The translations under genes and the position numbers were made by a program. A DNA stretch of 64,000 nucleotides, taken from assembly GCF_042242105.1 (NCBI RefSeq), contig NC_092025.1, positions 14,312,309-14,376,308 of the forward strand. Direction: 5' to 3'. Numbering within the stretch: the stretch's first letter is position 1; every line of letters starts with the position of its first letter. The stretch comes from Pempheris klunzingeri (lineage: Eukaryota > Chordata > Actinopteri > Acropomatiformes > Pempheridae). The notes under the pieces are model-generated. The model was given only the letters and a program-made list of their open reading frames with translations. It had not been told where the DNA came from and did not search any database. This document shows positions 14,040-26,303 of the stretch, one piece after another.

Positions 14040-14434
14040 ATACACACTTCCGCCGCCGGCTCTCCATCCTCCTCATCCGTTCTCGCCCTCAACATCCTGG
14101 ACCTAATGAGTTTGTCCCCTGTCCTGGAGCCTGTCCACAATGCGGATATGCATACAGACACATACACACACACACACACACTGACACTCTCCTCTCTTTC
14201 TCTTTTTTTTTTTCCCTCTCTCACATGCTCACATATAGATAGAAAGACAGCAGGCTCAGGCTGATCCGGGACAGAGTTGGGAGCAGGAAATTGATTAACA
14301 ATAGAGTTGATTCCTTTGTTGTACTTGATTTGTCATAACTGAAAATAAGAGGAAGGAACTGGATTTGCATGCGTTTTTCTTTTTTTTTTTTTCTTAATGC
14401 ACACCTTTTAAGCCTTCTGACACACACACACACA

Positions 14435-14496
<62 letters not shown>

Positions 14497-14674
14497 ACAT
14501 ACACACCATGTCTAGCCATCCTTAGCTGGTCTGTTAAAAGTCAGCTTCTAATTGGCTCCTCATTCTAGCTGGTTGTCATAGTAATGCAGTGCCCGAGTTT
14601 GTGTGTGTGGCCTTGTTTTCTCATACGGACCGCTGAGAATTTTAACCACTAACATCTCATAACATACACACATA

Positions 14675-14730
<56 letters not shown>

Positions 14731-14849
14731 ATTACACCCTGTCTACACTTCCAACCATATGTGCTTGTGTGATCTCCCTCGGTGCAGCAGATGAAGCTTA
14801 GACGTGCCTGATCAGATAACTCAAACAGGACACACACACACACACATAC

Positions 14850-14886
<37 letters not shown>

Positions 14887-15955
14887 GTGTCCTTTTTACT
14901 GCCCTCCTCTGCATGTGCCCTTAAAGGTCACAAGAGAGAAATTATTCCTGTTTGTCTGCAGAGCGCTGTACAGGCCAAGCACATCCTACTCTTTCAGTCA
15001 TCATATTTCAGCCAAACAAAGCCTAACAAACAAACAAATAGACAAACAACCAGTGTTGGTGGTCTTGTTTTGGTTATTTGTTTGTCCATGACATTTGTGA
15101 CTGTGTTTTGACAGTCCATGCATATTACTGACCGACCAGTGTTGTGATTAATGAAACGTGCGGTCAGTTCTTTTCCCTCCCTGATGCACCATCCCTCTCT
15201 CTCCGAGGAAAGGCTCATCGTGCTCCTTTTTTTAACAGTGTTGTGAAGGATCTCTCTCGACAAATTGCTGTCCAAGCAGGGAAATTAACTCGGAATGAAA
15301 ATGTTCCTTATTTGTCTTAATTTGCTTCTTACTCTCTCCTTGATTCTCTCTCCGCATTAATAAGTCCATTTTGCACAACTGAAGCATGTGCTCCTTCATC
15401 AGATTAATAAAAATGTACGAAAAGTTTTATTGTTTTATTTTATATTTTTCCAATGGAAGTAATGTTCCAAACTAAGGTAACGTGTAGAATATATTTAATA
15501 TGAATCTTATATAGAACATGATGAATCTAGATCTTGTTGATATACAGTATATTGGTGTTTAGTCTACGATTGTGTATACGGTTAGCTTCTAGCCAGTTCA
15601 CAGTCACTCGCTGACAATGTCTTGTGCTTAACAGCAGCAAAACCTCCCTAATCATCGACAGACTGTATTTTTATTTCTTTCTTCTGCGCTCTTTTATTAT
15701 TATTTTTTCATCTGTTTATAATTTAATGTAATCCTTATTCTTCGTGTTTTTTTGTTTTGTTTTAAAGAATCGCTTTGTAACAGTACTAGGTCTTAAAAAA
15801 AAATATTGTTTATATTGATCAGGGTTCAAATCTGTACAGAGATAAACGTTTTCAAACCAATTGTAAATAGCACTAATGCTCCCTCTCCCTCCTCCGAACT
15901 TCAAAATGGAATACATCTGTAAACTAAATAAAGGATATTGAAGTGCACTGCCTTT
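14040..15955 (+). other. UBL3: UBL3 3' untranslated region (probable)
   Basis: The sequence follows the UBL3 stop codon with no splice break visible. An AATAAA signal at 15927-15932 is followed within about 25 bases by GT-rich sequence, a plausible cleavage site. An earlier AATAAA-like signal occurs near 15404. The UTR contains three long CA tracts (14420-14493, 14676-14728, 14830-14884). UBL3 transcripts in other vertebrates have a long 3' UTR, which fits. The end point is a prediction. Confidence 0.6.
14420..14884. repeat. Three (CA)n microsatellites in the UBL3 3' UTR
   Basis: Three CA tracts of about 50-75 bp lie at 14420-14493, 14676-14728 and 14830-14884, two of them interrupted by TACA or GTAC. 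On the mRNA they would form long CA-repeat stretches, which can bind hnRNP L. Confidence 0.9.
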
Positions 15956-18900
15956 TGTCATGATTAATCACACAGGAAGTATCACTTGATCTTTACGGCC
16001 TCCTGTTGTCACTCAGCACTGACTCTGAAGTGTATCACCAGACTTTCAAAAAGGGTTCAAACGGATGTTTGACAATGTCGTGGAGGTGGATTGTGAAGTA
16101 TTTCTGCTTTGATTATGCATGATAGTCTGTCGCAAAGGTCAGGTTAGGAAAGAAGTGATCAAGTTCAAGTTGCAGTAATGACACATTTTATTTGAACTTA
16201 TGAATTAAGTACCTAGATTCTGTAGCAGCAATACCACAACGTCCTATGTTTAAAGTTGTAAGTACAGATCGTTTAGTGGATTTAATATTTAGATCCTTTA
16301 CTGAAGCAAAATTACCAAAACCCCCATTTGTTGAAGTCCCGCACTCAAAATCCTACTTGAGTAAAAGTAAATGGGTGCTGTAAGCAAAATGTACGTATAG
16401 ATAGTATAGTAGTAGTAATAGTTAGTATAGATTCCATAGCACAAGTTCTTTCGATGCAGAAGTACATTGATAAGTTGATATGTTGATAATACTTATGTAC
16501 TATGTACTTTTACTTGAATTTGTACTTTTACTTCATTGTATAAAATAGCATAAAATGAAAACACTCATGAAAAGTAAAAACTCAAAAGTGTACCTAAGTA
16601 GCACTTGAGTAAATTTGATCCAGCACTGTGTAGAAATGTGTGTTTTGTCAATTGTTTCAACTTGTTTTCTCAACTTCCATGAACAGGAAATCAGCAGTGG
16701 ATCGCCAGAGACTTAGAGAAGCCACTACAATAAAGAGAGGATTGCTTACTTTCCATTCACTCACAATTCAACCTGATAACGTCTTATTGCGAGAAAGAAT
16801 AAAATTATATTATATTATACTGCGTCAAATTCTTTGTGGCAACCATGTGATGCTGTAATGTCACTCGACCAGTTTGCACAATCGGTCGGTCAAAGTGCAG
16901 CAGGAAGAACAGTGTGGAACATCGAGTACAGTTCAGCCCAGCGGTATGAGAGCGGTGAATGTGTTTTGCCTCACATACTCTGCCAGCGACTCTCAGAACA
17001 GGTTGCATTGCTGTAGGAACAGTTTGAAATTAAAGATATAGAAAATCAGTATCTTTGAATGCCTCCAAGTTTGCAACATGGCAGCCCAGTGTGAAGTTTG
17101 CTAAAGAGGTTGTTTTATTAAAAGATGATGACTGCACTTCTGTTGCCCTCTGTGTAGTTTTTTCCTCTCCTCCTCCCTGTTTTCATCCCTCCCTCCTCTC
17201 CTACTTGCAGTCATGCTGTGTCCACACACAGTGACTGTAATGTGGGCCAGATATTCTACATGAATACAACTATTCTTCTGCTATTTACACACACATACAC
17301 ATACAGTAGGAAGAGTGTGTGCGCAGACAGAGAGGATTGTGGTTACAGTAGTACCACTCAGAACCGCACATTCTGTTTGTGTGACATTAAACCACTCGGT
17401 ATTGCTGCTGCCTGGCGTCTGGACAACACACCACACATCTCTTCACACAGACAGATTATTGTTTTAAAGGTGGTGTCAGTCTGCATAAGTAAACATTTTG
17501 CAGTATTGTGCAAATCCAGATGACATTTATAGTCTAATTCAAACCTACAGCTAGACTGTAAACATTAATAAAACTGATATGATTTCATGTGTCTGATGCT
17601 GAAGTCTGACTACAACAACAAGGTGTGAAATAAACAGGGCAGACACCCCGTCTGGCATGTATGGGGAACCCCTTTCATAAAGCTACACTAACACATTCAT
17701 TACTGTGTCTGGATGGATTACATAGGCAATGATATGATTATGGGTTAACATCCACCAAACATAAGCCAAACAGCGTGGTGAGACATGATTTTCTGTGCTC
17801 GGTGTGTGGCCTGTAACAGTAAGCTTTGAGGATGTTGCCACCTTCAGGCCAAATACCAGTATAGCTACACTAATAACCACCAGTGTATTAATGCAGTGGA
17901 AGCAGGTGCTCTGGATGAAGTCACCATGTGTTATGTAAGGCTTATTTAGATTGTGTTGTGGTGAACGTAAGCACCTTATTATCCACTTTTAAAGCTACTT
18001 GATATCAATACGTTCAACACTGATTATCCTCCTTTTCCACAGTTCATTGGTGGATTCGGAGGAAACCTGTGAGGCCATTTATTTTAAAATTCCTTTGGGT
18101 AAAATCGAAACTATTGTATGTATTTGGAGTCTCACTCTGTTTGCTGCAATTGTAACTGTAGATTACTCAGTTTCTCATTTGATTTGGGTTTTTATGAACT
18201 CCTTCATTACAGCCTCAAGGAGAGATCATGTTGTCAGTCAAATCACTGCACTCCAAATACATTTCTGTTTTATTTAACTCAGTCCTACAGTTTCCTTATC
18301 CCTGTGCCAGATTCAACGTTTGGATTCAAATTTGGATTAACTGAATAAGAACAGTGTGAATGTATAACCCTCATTTAAAAAGACTGAGTTTGGATGACTG
18401 AGGCTTTAAGTCCCTCTATAAACACAGCTTTGCCGAGGTTCTGTCACCATAATATTAATATAGTTTGTATAAACTCAAACAGCTACAACATGTTTGTGAG
18501 TGATACCAAAAGGTCGTGAATATGGATTTGTTTTATTATCAACAAACCATCATACCCATACAATATGGTATACTTCTGCACAAAAAGGAAATTTCCCTCT
18601 CCCTGTTCTCCCTAAAGAGCTGGCATCTTTACCCTTTGCTTACATTTCTCCTTTGTGCAATATTTATAAATCTGCCTTCTGTTGCTGTTGGTTTTGACAG
18701 GCTGTATCTGATATGTCTGCAGCTTCTCTCTGTGTGTTTTGATTTACAAGAGGATGGAAATATCATCTGCCTCTCACCGCATGTGCCACCACAGTAGCCA
18801 TACTTTGCTGCAAAATTATGAATCAAGCAATATAATGTACAAAAAAAAATTAAAGAACTCACACACCTTTTATTTATTGTGATGCATGGTTCAGTTTACA

Positions 18901-19154
18901 ACTAGAAGACTTCAAGCAAATCGTGTTGTTTTTGTTTGATATTTGTCTTCATTTTAAACACAAGGACCTGGCAGGGGTGAATGCAGTGTGGCTTTTTGGA
19001 AAATAATTCCTATTGCTAAATACAAACAGTGAAAGCAGGACATTTTTCAGGAGGATAAATAGACTTATGTCTCTGTTTTCTCATTAAACAACATTTTTTG
19101 TATAATTAAGCAGATTATTTCTATGCCTATTTACATAAACATTCACAAATCTAA
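15956..19154. other. Intergenic, no gene seen
   Basis: No open frame here has a recognisable domain, and the longer ones are unsupported on both strands. The only identifiable element is a dispersed fish repeat at about 16235-16628, listed separately. Confidence 0.7.
16235..16628 (-). repeat. Dispersed teleost 'TACTTGAGTAAAAGTA' repeat
   Basis: This tract has the wording of a common dispersed fish repeat: repeated TACTTTTACTT, CTTGAGTAAA and an end GATCCAGCACTG. The same vocabulary recurs in the opposite orientation at 48.6-49.6 kb. I take it as a non-autonomous DNA-transposon-like or unclassified interspersed repeat; the class and precise ends are uncertain. Confidence 0.55.
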
Positions 19155-20938
19155 ATCTAAAATCAGGTATAAGGACGAGGTGGAGAAAAAATTAACATCA
19201 GGAAATGCAAGAGAGGCATGACAGGGCTTGAACACCATGATGGGCAGAGCAACCAAACCTACAGTGGTTGACTGCCCAGACTCCGCCTCTCTTGCAGAGC
19301 AGCTAAACACCTTCTTCAGCCGTTTTAACTGTAACATCTCACAGATTAATTGGACCCCTCCGACCCTCAGTCCCCCCACACAAGCCCTCAACATCAACGA
19401 ACACCTGGTAACCTCCATCCTACGCAAAGTCAACCCCAACAAAGCTGCTGGCCCAGACAGGCTATGGGGCAGGGTACTTAAAGACTGTTCCATCCAGCTA
19501 GGAGGAGTGTTTACCAGGTTGTTCCAGCACCTCTTGGACTCAGGCATCGTTCCCAACCAGTGGAAGGAATCATCCATCATTCCTATCCCCAAAAAACAAA
19601 AACAAAAGATTTGAAGTACTACAGACCAGTGGCCCTGACATCCATCCTCTGCAAATGTATGGAAAGAGTGGTGTGTCGTCAGCTGTTGGGTGAGCTTGAG
19701 GGCAAACTGGATCCACTCCAGTTTGCCTACAGAGCAAAAAGAGGCACTGATGATGCAAGTCTCATACTTTTAGATACAGTCACTAAACAACTGGACACCA
19801 CACGTCCACACACAAGGATTTTATTCATGGACTTTTCATCAGCTTTTAACACTGTAAACAACAACACCTTGCTACACCGCCTCTCGGATCTCCAGGTTCA
19901 CCCCACACTGATTTTATGGTTAAAGGGCTTTTTAACGGACAGACCACAGCATGTGTTTTTAAATGGTTTTAAATCCAGTTCAATGGTTTTAAAAACAGGG
20001 CTGTGTTTTGTCACCTATCCTGTTCTCTGCATACACCAACAGCATCACCTGTTGCAGGGAAGGACTCAGACATTTTAAATATGCAGATGACATGGCCTTG
20101 GTGGCACACATCACCGACACTCAGGCCCTGGCACGGTATCAGCAGGAGGTCCACACCCTGGTCCATCCTGACCATTCTCTGAGAGCTCATGAGAGCTCAA
20201 CATATCAAAGACCAAAGAGCAATGCTGTGGATCCTCAGGGAAAAACCCAGACCTTTTCCAACCCCTGCAGATCTATGGTCTGGGGGTGGAACAGGTGCAG
20301 AGCTTCAAATACCTGGGGACGGAAATTGACACCTGTCTTTCCTTTGGACCACAGGCAGACTCTATGTACAAGAAAGCTCAACAGCGACTCCACCTGCTCA
20401 GGAAGCTCAGGTCCTTCAATATCAGCAAGGACATTTTAACTCTCGTTTACAAATCACTCATTGAATCCATCCTCACCTATAACATCTCAACCTGGTTCAA
20501 TTTCCTCACCATCAAACACAAAACAAATCTCTCCCGAATAATAAACCAGGCCAGCAAAATCACCCAAACAGCCCAACTCCCTCTGTCTGAACTGTATGGA
20601 CGCTCAGTGATGAGGAAAGCCACCCTCATCACTGAGGACCCCTCCCATCCCCTACACCACTCCTTCATGCTGCTGCCATCAGGCAGACGCTACAGAACCC
20701 CACTGGCCAGGAAAAACATTTACAAAAAATCCTTCATCCCCTCTGCAATAGCTGCCCTCAATAACACAAAATAGACTGCACTGTGTTTTTAGTTTATTTT
20801 ACGTGTTTTATTCGTTTTACCTGTTGTGCTGTGTTTTTTGATGTGAGGGGGTTTTTAAACCTTGCTTTTATAGCCGTGACAAAAGAAAAATTTCTGGTTT
20901 TACCTGGAACAGACAATAAAGTTGAATTGAATTGAAAT
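19155..20938 (+). mobile_element. 5'-truncated CR1/L2-type LINE, reverse transcriptase
   Basis: This is a non-LTR retrotransposon copy cut off at its 5' end. It starts in the linker after the endonuclease (EVEKKLTSGNARE) and runs through most of the reverse transcriptase to the end of ORF2 near 20774. Visible landmarks are KAAGPD, YYRPVALTS, box A FMDFSSAFN, the catalytic YADDMAL, FKYLGTEID and the C-terminal FMLLPSGRRYRTPL. The 3' end is an AATAAAGTTGAATTGAATTGAA tail typical of fish CR1/L2-group LINEs. The frame is broken several times: TGA replaces the Trp codon in the linker near 19218, there are frame changes near 19600 and 20000, and another lies between about 20200 and 20290. It cannot make active enzyme. 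The clade (CR1, L2 or Rex1) is judged by eye. Confidence 0.92.
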
Positions 20939-21417
20939 CACTATGCAGTCATTTATTAACAGCAAAACAAGGTTGCAGATCTCTTGTCAGTGTGACTTGT
21001 TTACAGTACCAATATGGCCGTGCTTCAGAGGAGTAATGCCCTTTCGTCACTGGAACCATCGTGTGAATATTTGCTTGATCTCCAGTCTGATAAGTGGTGG
21101 AACAAGACTGTAGAAGAGGATGGTAGCTATATGCTTGTTAGGGGTTTCATTGTCATGTTAGTAAAGAAAAGTGGAGCGTAGACAAAGAAACATAGTATGC
21201 AGTAGATAGAAATGATACAGCCCTGGGTAGCACAGGTAGAAAAGCTTTTCATCCCACAGTGGCTTCAGGTTAAAAGGAGTTATGAATGATAAAATAAAAA
21301 GAAAGAAAATGTTTGAAAAGAGGTAGTCTCTGAGCATTATGAAAAATGCTATAATCTTGGCCATGTCCGTAACCTTCGGGGAGTTATGGATGGAGTTTGG
21401 GGCATGAATTTGTAATC
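20939..21417. other. Intergenic, no feature seen
   Basis: AT-rich sequence between the LINE tail and the GPCR pseudogene. A minus-strand frame rich in hydrophobic residues (21158-21364) could be a further decayed part of that pseudogene, but I cannot align it to any transmembrane segment. Confidence 0.5.
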
Positions 21418-22060
21418 TTAACTATCTGGTTTAATCTGACAAACATACAAGATGTAAAATTGCACCATAATCATAGGATAAAAAGTGGGAAAGAATAAAT
21501 CCAGCAAAGGTGACAGTGTCTGATTGTCTGACATGGTTTGGCAGGGTTGAGGTGTAAGAGAGGTGTCACAGTAAAGTGGTATGATTTGAAACGACATCAT
21601 GGTAAAGTTGATGGTGCTGATGCCGGGGAAGATGTGCGCCACCACCCAGAAGAAGAGCGTGAGGCCTGTCATGATTTGGTTTGTAATCACCTGAGAGGAA
21701 AACAGAGGGCCAGATATCGGTCCAGGGCCATTGTCAGTAAAATCAGGGAGCCAAAATAGTGGTTCATGTACTCTTGGAAGAGGCAACGATGAAAGCCAAG
21801 GCTCCATCATTCATTCAATACCAAGTAATTAGTTTGGGTAAAGCCTAGGGGAAACAGAGAGAAAGTGAAAAACAAAAAAGAGTTATGAAAGCAGTGTGAG
21901 TAGATGTATTGCAGGCAACACAAACAAAAGCATGCTTACTAGTGTTACCACTGATGATGTACATACGTTTCTGGAGACTGTCCTCCAGAGCGAGCATAAA
22001 CAGCTTTCCCCACCACAAAGACAAGACATGAGACAGCCACACCGCCACTGATGTCAAAAA
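21418..22060 (-). pseudogene. Decayed OR-like 7TM receptor pseudogene
   Basis: Minus-strand frames carry pieces of a class-A GPCR. In one frame the sequence reads NHYFGSLILLTMALDRYLAL followed by CFPLR, a good TM3 end with DRY motif and intracellular loop 2. After a frame change it continues NQIMTGLTLFFWVVAHIFPG into TM4 and extracellular loop 2. Upstream, near 21960-22050, LFMLALEDSLQKRMYIISG resembles TM1 and intracellular loop 1 of an olfactory receptor. TM2 is missing between them and TM5-7 are not clear. At least one frameshift and a sizeable internal loss make this dead. It belongs to a different subfamily from the intact ORs further right, since its DRY region reads MALDRYLALC rather than SYDR or AYDR. 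A non-OR class-A receptor is possible. Confidence 0.6.
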
Positions 22061-22076
22061 GGCCCAACAGTGTCTG

Positions 22077-22270
22077 CACGGCCTCGGGGGCCTAAATTGG
22101 CTCCAAATCTTATGGGGCTTCTACCGAGGCACCATAGAAAGTCTGCCGACAGGCTGCCTCACCGCCTGGTACCGCAGCTGTACTAACAAGGACTGCAAGG
22201 AGAGGCTGGTGCACACAACCCAGCACATCACTGGGTCTGCAAGAACACACACCACACTCACACACACACA
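22077..22270 (+). mobile_element. LINE 3'-end fragment
   Basis: One frame reads FYRGTIESLPTGCLTAWYRS followed by CTNKDCKERLVHTTQHITGS. This matches the conserved C-terminal stretch of fish LINE ORF2 (consensus FYR.TIESIL..CI..WYG.C). Only about 190 bp survives, and the family cannot be set from so little. It runs into an AT-rich, CA-containing stretch. Confidence 0.7.
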
Positions 22271-22724
22271 AGTGCAATCTAACCATCTGTGCAATATCTG
22301 ATCACTGACAGTATATACACCTTTTATTAATTTTTACATTTGTTGCTATTTATACCCTTATTGCTTTTATATCCCATTTTCTTCTTCATATACTTTATAC
22401 CTTTCATATCCTGTCTTTATATTTATACCTTTTCATATATGTATATATATATATATATATATAAAATGATAATAATTATTATTGTCATTCTTCTTTTTCT
22501 TAATAATAATATTATCATTATGTATAATAATATATCTGCTCTCTGCAGAGCTGCAGAGGTGTCTGTGTGTGAGCAATGCAAAAGCATGTTTAACAATGAT
22601 TAGTAATTAGTTCTTTAATGGGCTATCACTTATCAAAACTTCACATTTTTGGGAAAAAGAGGACAGGATTCAGGACTGTTTGTAATTTGGGATTGTTCTC
22701 AATTTTTTGGGAAGTCTGGTCACA
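22271..22724. repeat. AT-rich low-complexity stretch
   Basis: Contains (TA)n near 22437-22462 and runs of AATAAT/ATTATT. The hydrophobic open frame here is a composition artefact. No gene is seen. Confidence 0.7.
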
Positions 22725-23940
22725 CTAGTGACATGGATAATATATAATATAAGAGGATACAGCAAAACAGTGAAAAGGACTATAAAGTCCTAATTAAAGA
22801 TAACAGAGGACCTGCTTTTTCTGCTGTTAGTTCCCTTAAACTATCAGAGAGAACATTTAATGGAGATAGGAGAGGTGGTGCATGTTACTATTTTGACAAA
22901 TGAAATAAGTCAACTGTGCAACAAACCAGAGCACTCAAGATTAAAAATTTACGGGGTAAAGGAGTTGAAGTATTCAAGTATTCAAGCTGAGCTCCAACAC
23001 AGAAACCAAAGGAGTCATTTATAATGTATTAATGGATTTATCTGAGCAACGGTTACTAACTTGTCTGAGAGATGGCAATAAGATATAAAATTTAAGTGCA
23101 TGGTAAAGATGAGGAAGGTAATGCTGGGTTACATGAGCTACTCAGTGAAAGCACATAAAAAGGCCCCATTTAATATGTTTGAACTGCCAGAAGTATGGGC
23201 ATGTGATAGCTGTGTGCAAGGAAAAACAGCATGCAAACGACGTGGCAAAGATAATTATGGGAGAGAATGCAATGAAGGGTTGCAATTGCGGAGGTGCTCA
23301 TCCAGCTTCCTACAGAGGATGCCCTAATTATGTCAGAGCGGACAATGCAGAGAGAATCAGGATGGAAAACAGTCACTCTGTGCAGAAGCAGTGTGAAGGA
23401 TGGAAGGTACGAGCAGGGTCAGACAAGTGCGAGCTGATTCAGTTCTGCAGCAAAGCGGCAACAAGGGGAATTGCTTTACCCACTAATGATGATTCAGTGG
23501 TGGTTAGTAGAAAGGCGCTATTAGCATTTATGGTCCAAGCAATGTGGAGAGTAAAACTGGCAGTGAACAAAAATTAGATGTGGCACATGAAATTGCCTCT
23601 GCTGCAGTGAAGCTGTTAGGCTTTAAGGATATAAAACCACAGGAGCTATGGGGATCTACTTATTCTCAGAACAATGAAGAACACAGTATAAAAGAGGAGT
23701 CAGTACCTACAAAGGGATGTTGAAGAGGAAATGAGCAGATATGGAGATTAGGATTAGTGGTTAGATAATTGGCACTATCTATATTATGGAATGCCAGTAG
23801 TTTAGTTGTAAATGGGCAACAATTTAAAAAGTTTCTAGATGACCTTTCAGAAAAGTAAGAAATGATATGGACTGAGCAGATACGGTTAAAGGACAACCTT
23901 CTGTATTTTTGAGCCTGGGTCCTTACTTTTACATATTTTG
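22725..23940 (+). mobile_element. Decayed I-clade-like LINE: ORF1 zinc knuckles and endonuclease start
   Basis: Part of an ORF1 and the first part of an ORF2 of a non-LTR retrotransposon survive. ORF1 reads GVIYNVLMDLSEQRLLTCLR, then GYMSYSVKAHKKAP, then the zinc knuckle CLNCQKYGHVIAVC (CX2CX4HX4C) and a later knuckle-like CNCGGAHPASYRGC. The middle knuckle is readable only in another frame (CKRRGKDNYGRECNEG). Near 23770 an apurinic-endonuclease start is seen as ILWNASSLVVNGQQFKKFLD, followed by a stop. The order and wording match I/Nimb-type LINEs of fish. It is clearly inactive, with several frame changes and no reverse transcriptase present. Confidence 0.75.
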
Positions 23941-25433
23941 GCTTCGAACACAAATGACTGGTACAATGAGTTTTGGAATTGGTCCAGTAGATGGCCACAA
24001 CCTTTGGCTTAACCTTTGGGTTATCGTCGAAGTACATCCAATAAAAGTTCTTGTTTTTACTACTAGCAGGCTTAAATAGTTGTTCAAAGTGTTTTGTCAG
24101 CATTATGACAAAAATCCCTACAGAGGTAGACCTGTAAGATGCTTTTTGTTCAGTCAGAAACAGCTGTTTCATCGCTCTCTTCAAAGTCACCAGACTCCAT
24201 TGACAAAAACAATAATTTTAACGTTGCAGAACATGGGAGTTGCTGGTCCACTGCTGCCTCGATCAGTTAGTTGTTTTGTGTTATTGTGGCACCTTCGGGC
24301 ACGGAGTGGCTAAACTGGAAGACTCCTGGATGCTTAACATACAAAGATCACAGCTGGAATAGAATAGAATAGAAAACTACATGTTTCCATGTTAAGTTTG
24401 TTAAGCCTTACAAATTGTTTTTTAATGATTATTTTTATTGATTTTATCAAAATGGCCTGAAAATGAGTCTCACTCTGGCCCTTGTGTAATATTTGTGTAA
24501 CACACCATAACAAAACCGTTTATATCATATAATATCATACGCGCACACACACACACACACACAAAGTTGGAGTGCTTAACTGTCTTGTTTTAAGAAATAT
24601 AGAATTAAACCACACATTCTTGGAAATATAAAATTAAACGAACAACATGCCCCTCTACTTCACTCTCACCCTTTCTACTCGGTACACTTTGTTTAACCAG
24701 AACTGAAATGAAGGAATGGATAGAATATCTGTACATTACTGAACAATATAAAAGAATATCATTGTCAAAAGGAACATTAATAACAAACGCTAGAGGGCAG
24801 CAATGTACCATTGTGGTGTCTAGTCTGCCTAAGAAGAAGAGCGCTCATGTACCCCTTTGCACAGACCTGACAAGATGTCCCTGCAGCAGCAGCAGCACTC
24901 AGCACTGGTAACTCAACTCAAACTTAACTAAGACAAACTGACAGACTGTGCAGAAGTCTACAAACAGAAACTAATGTACTGCAAACAAGACTAAAGTAAG
25001 TATGAATGTGATTTATGAAACAAACGCTACATGCCATCATTTATCTTTTTACTGTATGCACCACATTACTGTAGGGTGCATGAGGTCAAAAGGTCAAATT
25101 AAAGGAGGAGAAGGTTATCTAATATGTGTAAAGAAAACTAAGGCGAGTGCAGGAGGATCACTGACACTCAACAAAAATGGCGAATTTCATACTAAGAACT
25201 GAAACTTTGGATAATATCCTCTTATATTGATGCATCACATTGTCCTTGGCTGATCTGGAATACATGTATTAATTGTTCCTCATTTCTTACTGTGGGTGCA
25301 GGAGCCAAGTCTGTAGGAATCGCTGTGACCTGAAGAACATATGCAGCAAGAATAAAACCAACATAGACGTAAGTGTTTACAAACGTATTGTCTGAGCTTT
25401 GAGACGGGGATTTTAGAGTATCTGTTTCATATA
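23941..25433. other. Intergenic; one (CA)n tract
   Basis: No coding sequence is recognised. A CA microsatellite lies at 24541-24563 and a short AGAATAGAAT repeat near 24360. An open frame at 25222-25467 has no recognisable domain. Confidence 0.6.
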
Positions 25434-26303
25434 CAGCGGGTAAAATAAGTATTGAACGCGTCACCATTTTTCTAAATATATTTCTAAAGGTGCTATCGAC
25501 ATGAACTTTTCACCAGATGTTGGTAACAACCCATGCAATCCACACATGCAACGAAACCAAACCATAGATGTCCATAAATTAAGTTTTGTGTAATAATGTG
25601 AAATGACACAGGGAAAAATATTGAACACGTGAAGAAAAGGCATGGCAAGCCAAGACACCAGCTGAAAGCAATCCTGCCCCTTGTCAGTGCAAATTAATAG
25701 CAGCTGGTTCAGTCCAAACTGATGGCCTATAAAAAGGTGTCTCATTACCAAGGTGTCACACAAGAAACATCTCATGATGGGTAAAAGCAAAGAGCTCTCT
25801 CAAGACCTTCGCAACCTTATTGGTGCAAAACATACTGATGGCATTGGCTACAGAAGGTTTTCTAAACTTCTCAATGTTCCAGTGAGCACCGTTGGGGCCG
25901 TGATCCGAAAGTGGAAAGATCATTTCACCATAAACTGGCCATGTCCAGGTGCTCCTCACAAGATTTCTGACTTCTGAGTATTGAAAAGAATTATCAGAAG
26001 AATAGTCCGAGAGCTTCAGAAAGACCTGGAATTAGCAGGTACAATTGTTTCAAAGAAAACAATAAGTAATGCACTCAACCGCCATGGCCTGTATGCACTG
26101 AAGAAAAAGCATGTTGAAGCTCGTTTTAAAGTTTGCTGAAGTTTCTGACCAGAATATAGTCTGGTCAGATGAGACCAAAATTGAACTCTTTGGATGCCAT
26201 AATACACACCATGTTTGGAGGACAAATGGTACTGCACATCACCCTAAAAACACCGTACCAACAGTGAAGTTTGGAGGGAAGGTGGAACCATCATGGTGTG
26301 GGA
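25434..26303 (+). mobile_element. Truncated Tc1-like DNA transposon
   Basis: The left end follows a TA dinucleotide with a Tc1-type terminal repeat (CAGCGGGTAAAATAAGTATT). The transposase begins at 25774 with MGKSKELSQDLRNLIGAKHT and includes the paired helix-turn-helix (YRRFSKLLNVPVSTVGAVIR). After a stop at about 25975 it continues as KRIIRRIVRELQKDLELAG and KKTISNALNRHGLYAL, with a short internal loss, and then reaches the catalytic-domain start IVWSDETKIELFGCHN with its first Asp. It stops abruptly after FGG...GTIMVWG-like sequence near 26303, so the rest of the DDE domain and the right terminal repeat are missing. It is inactive; its left end could still be recognised by a related transposase. 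Confidence 0.92.
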
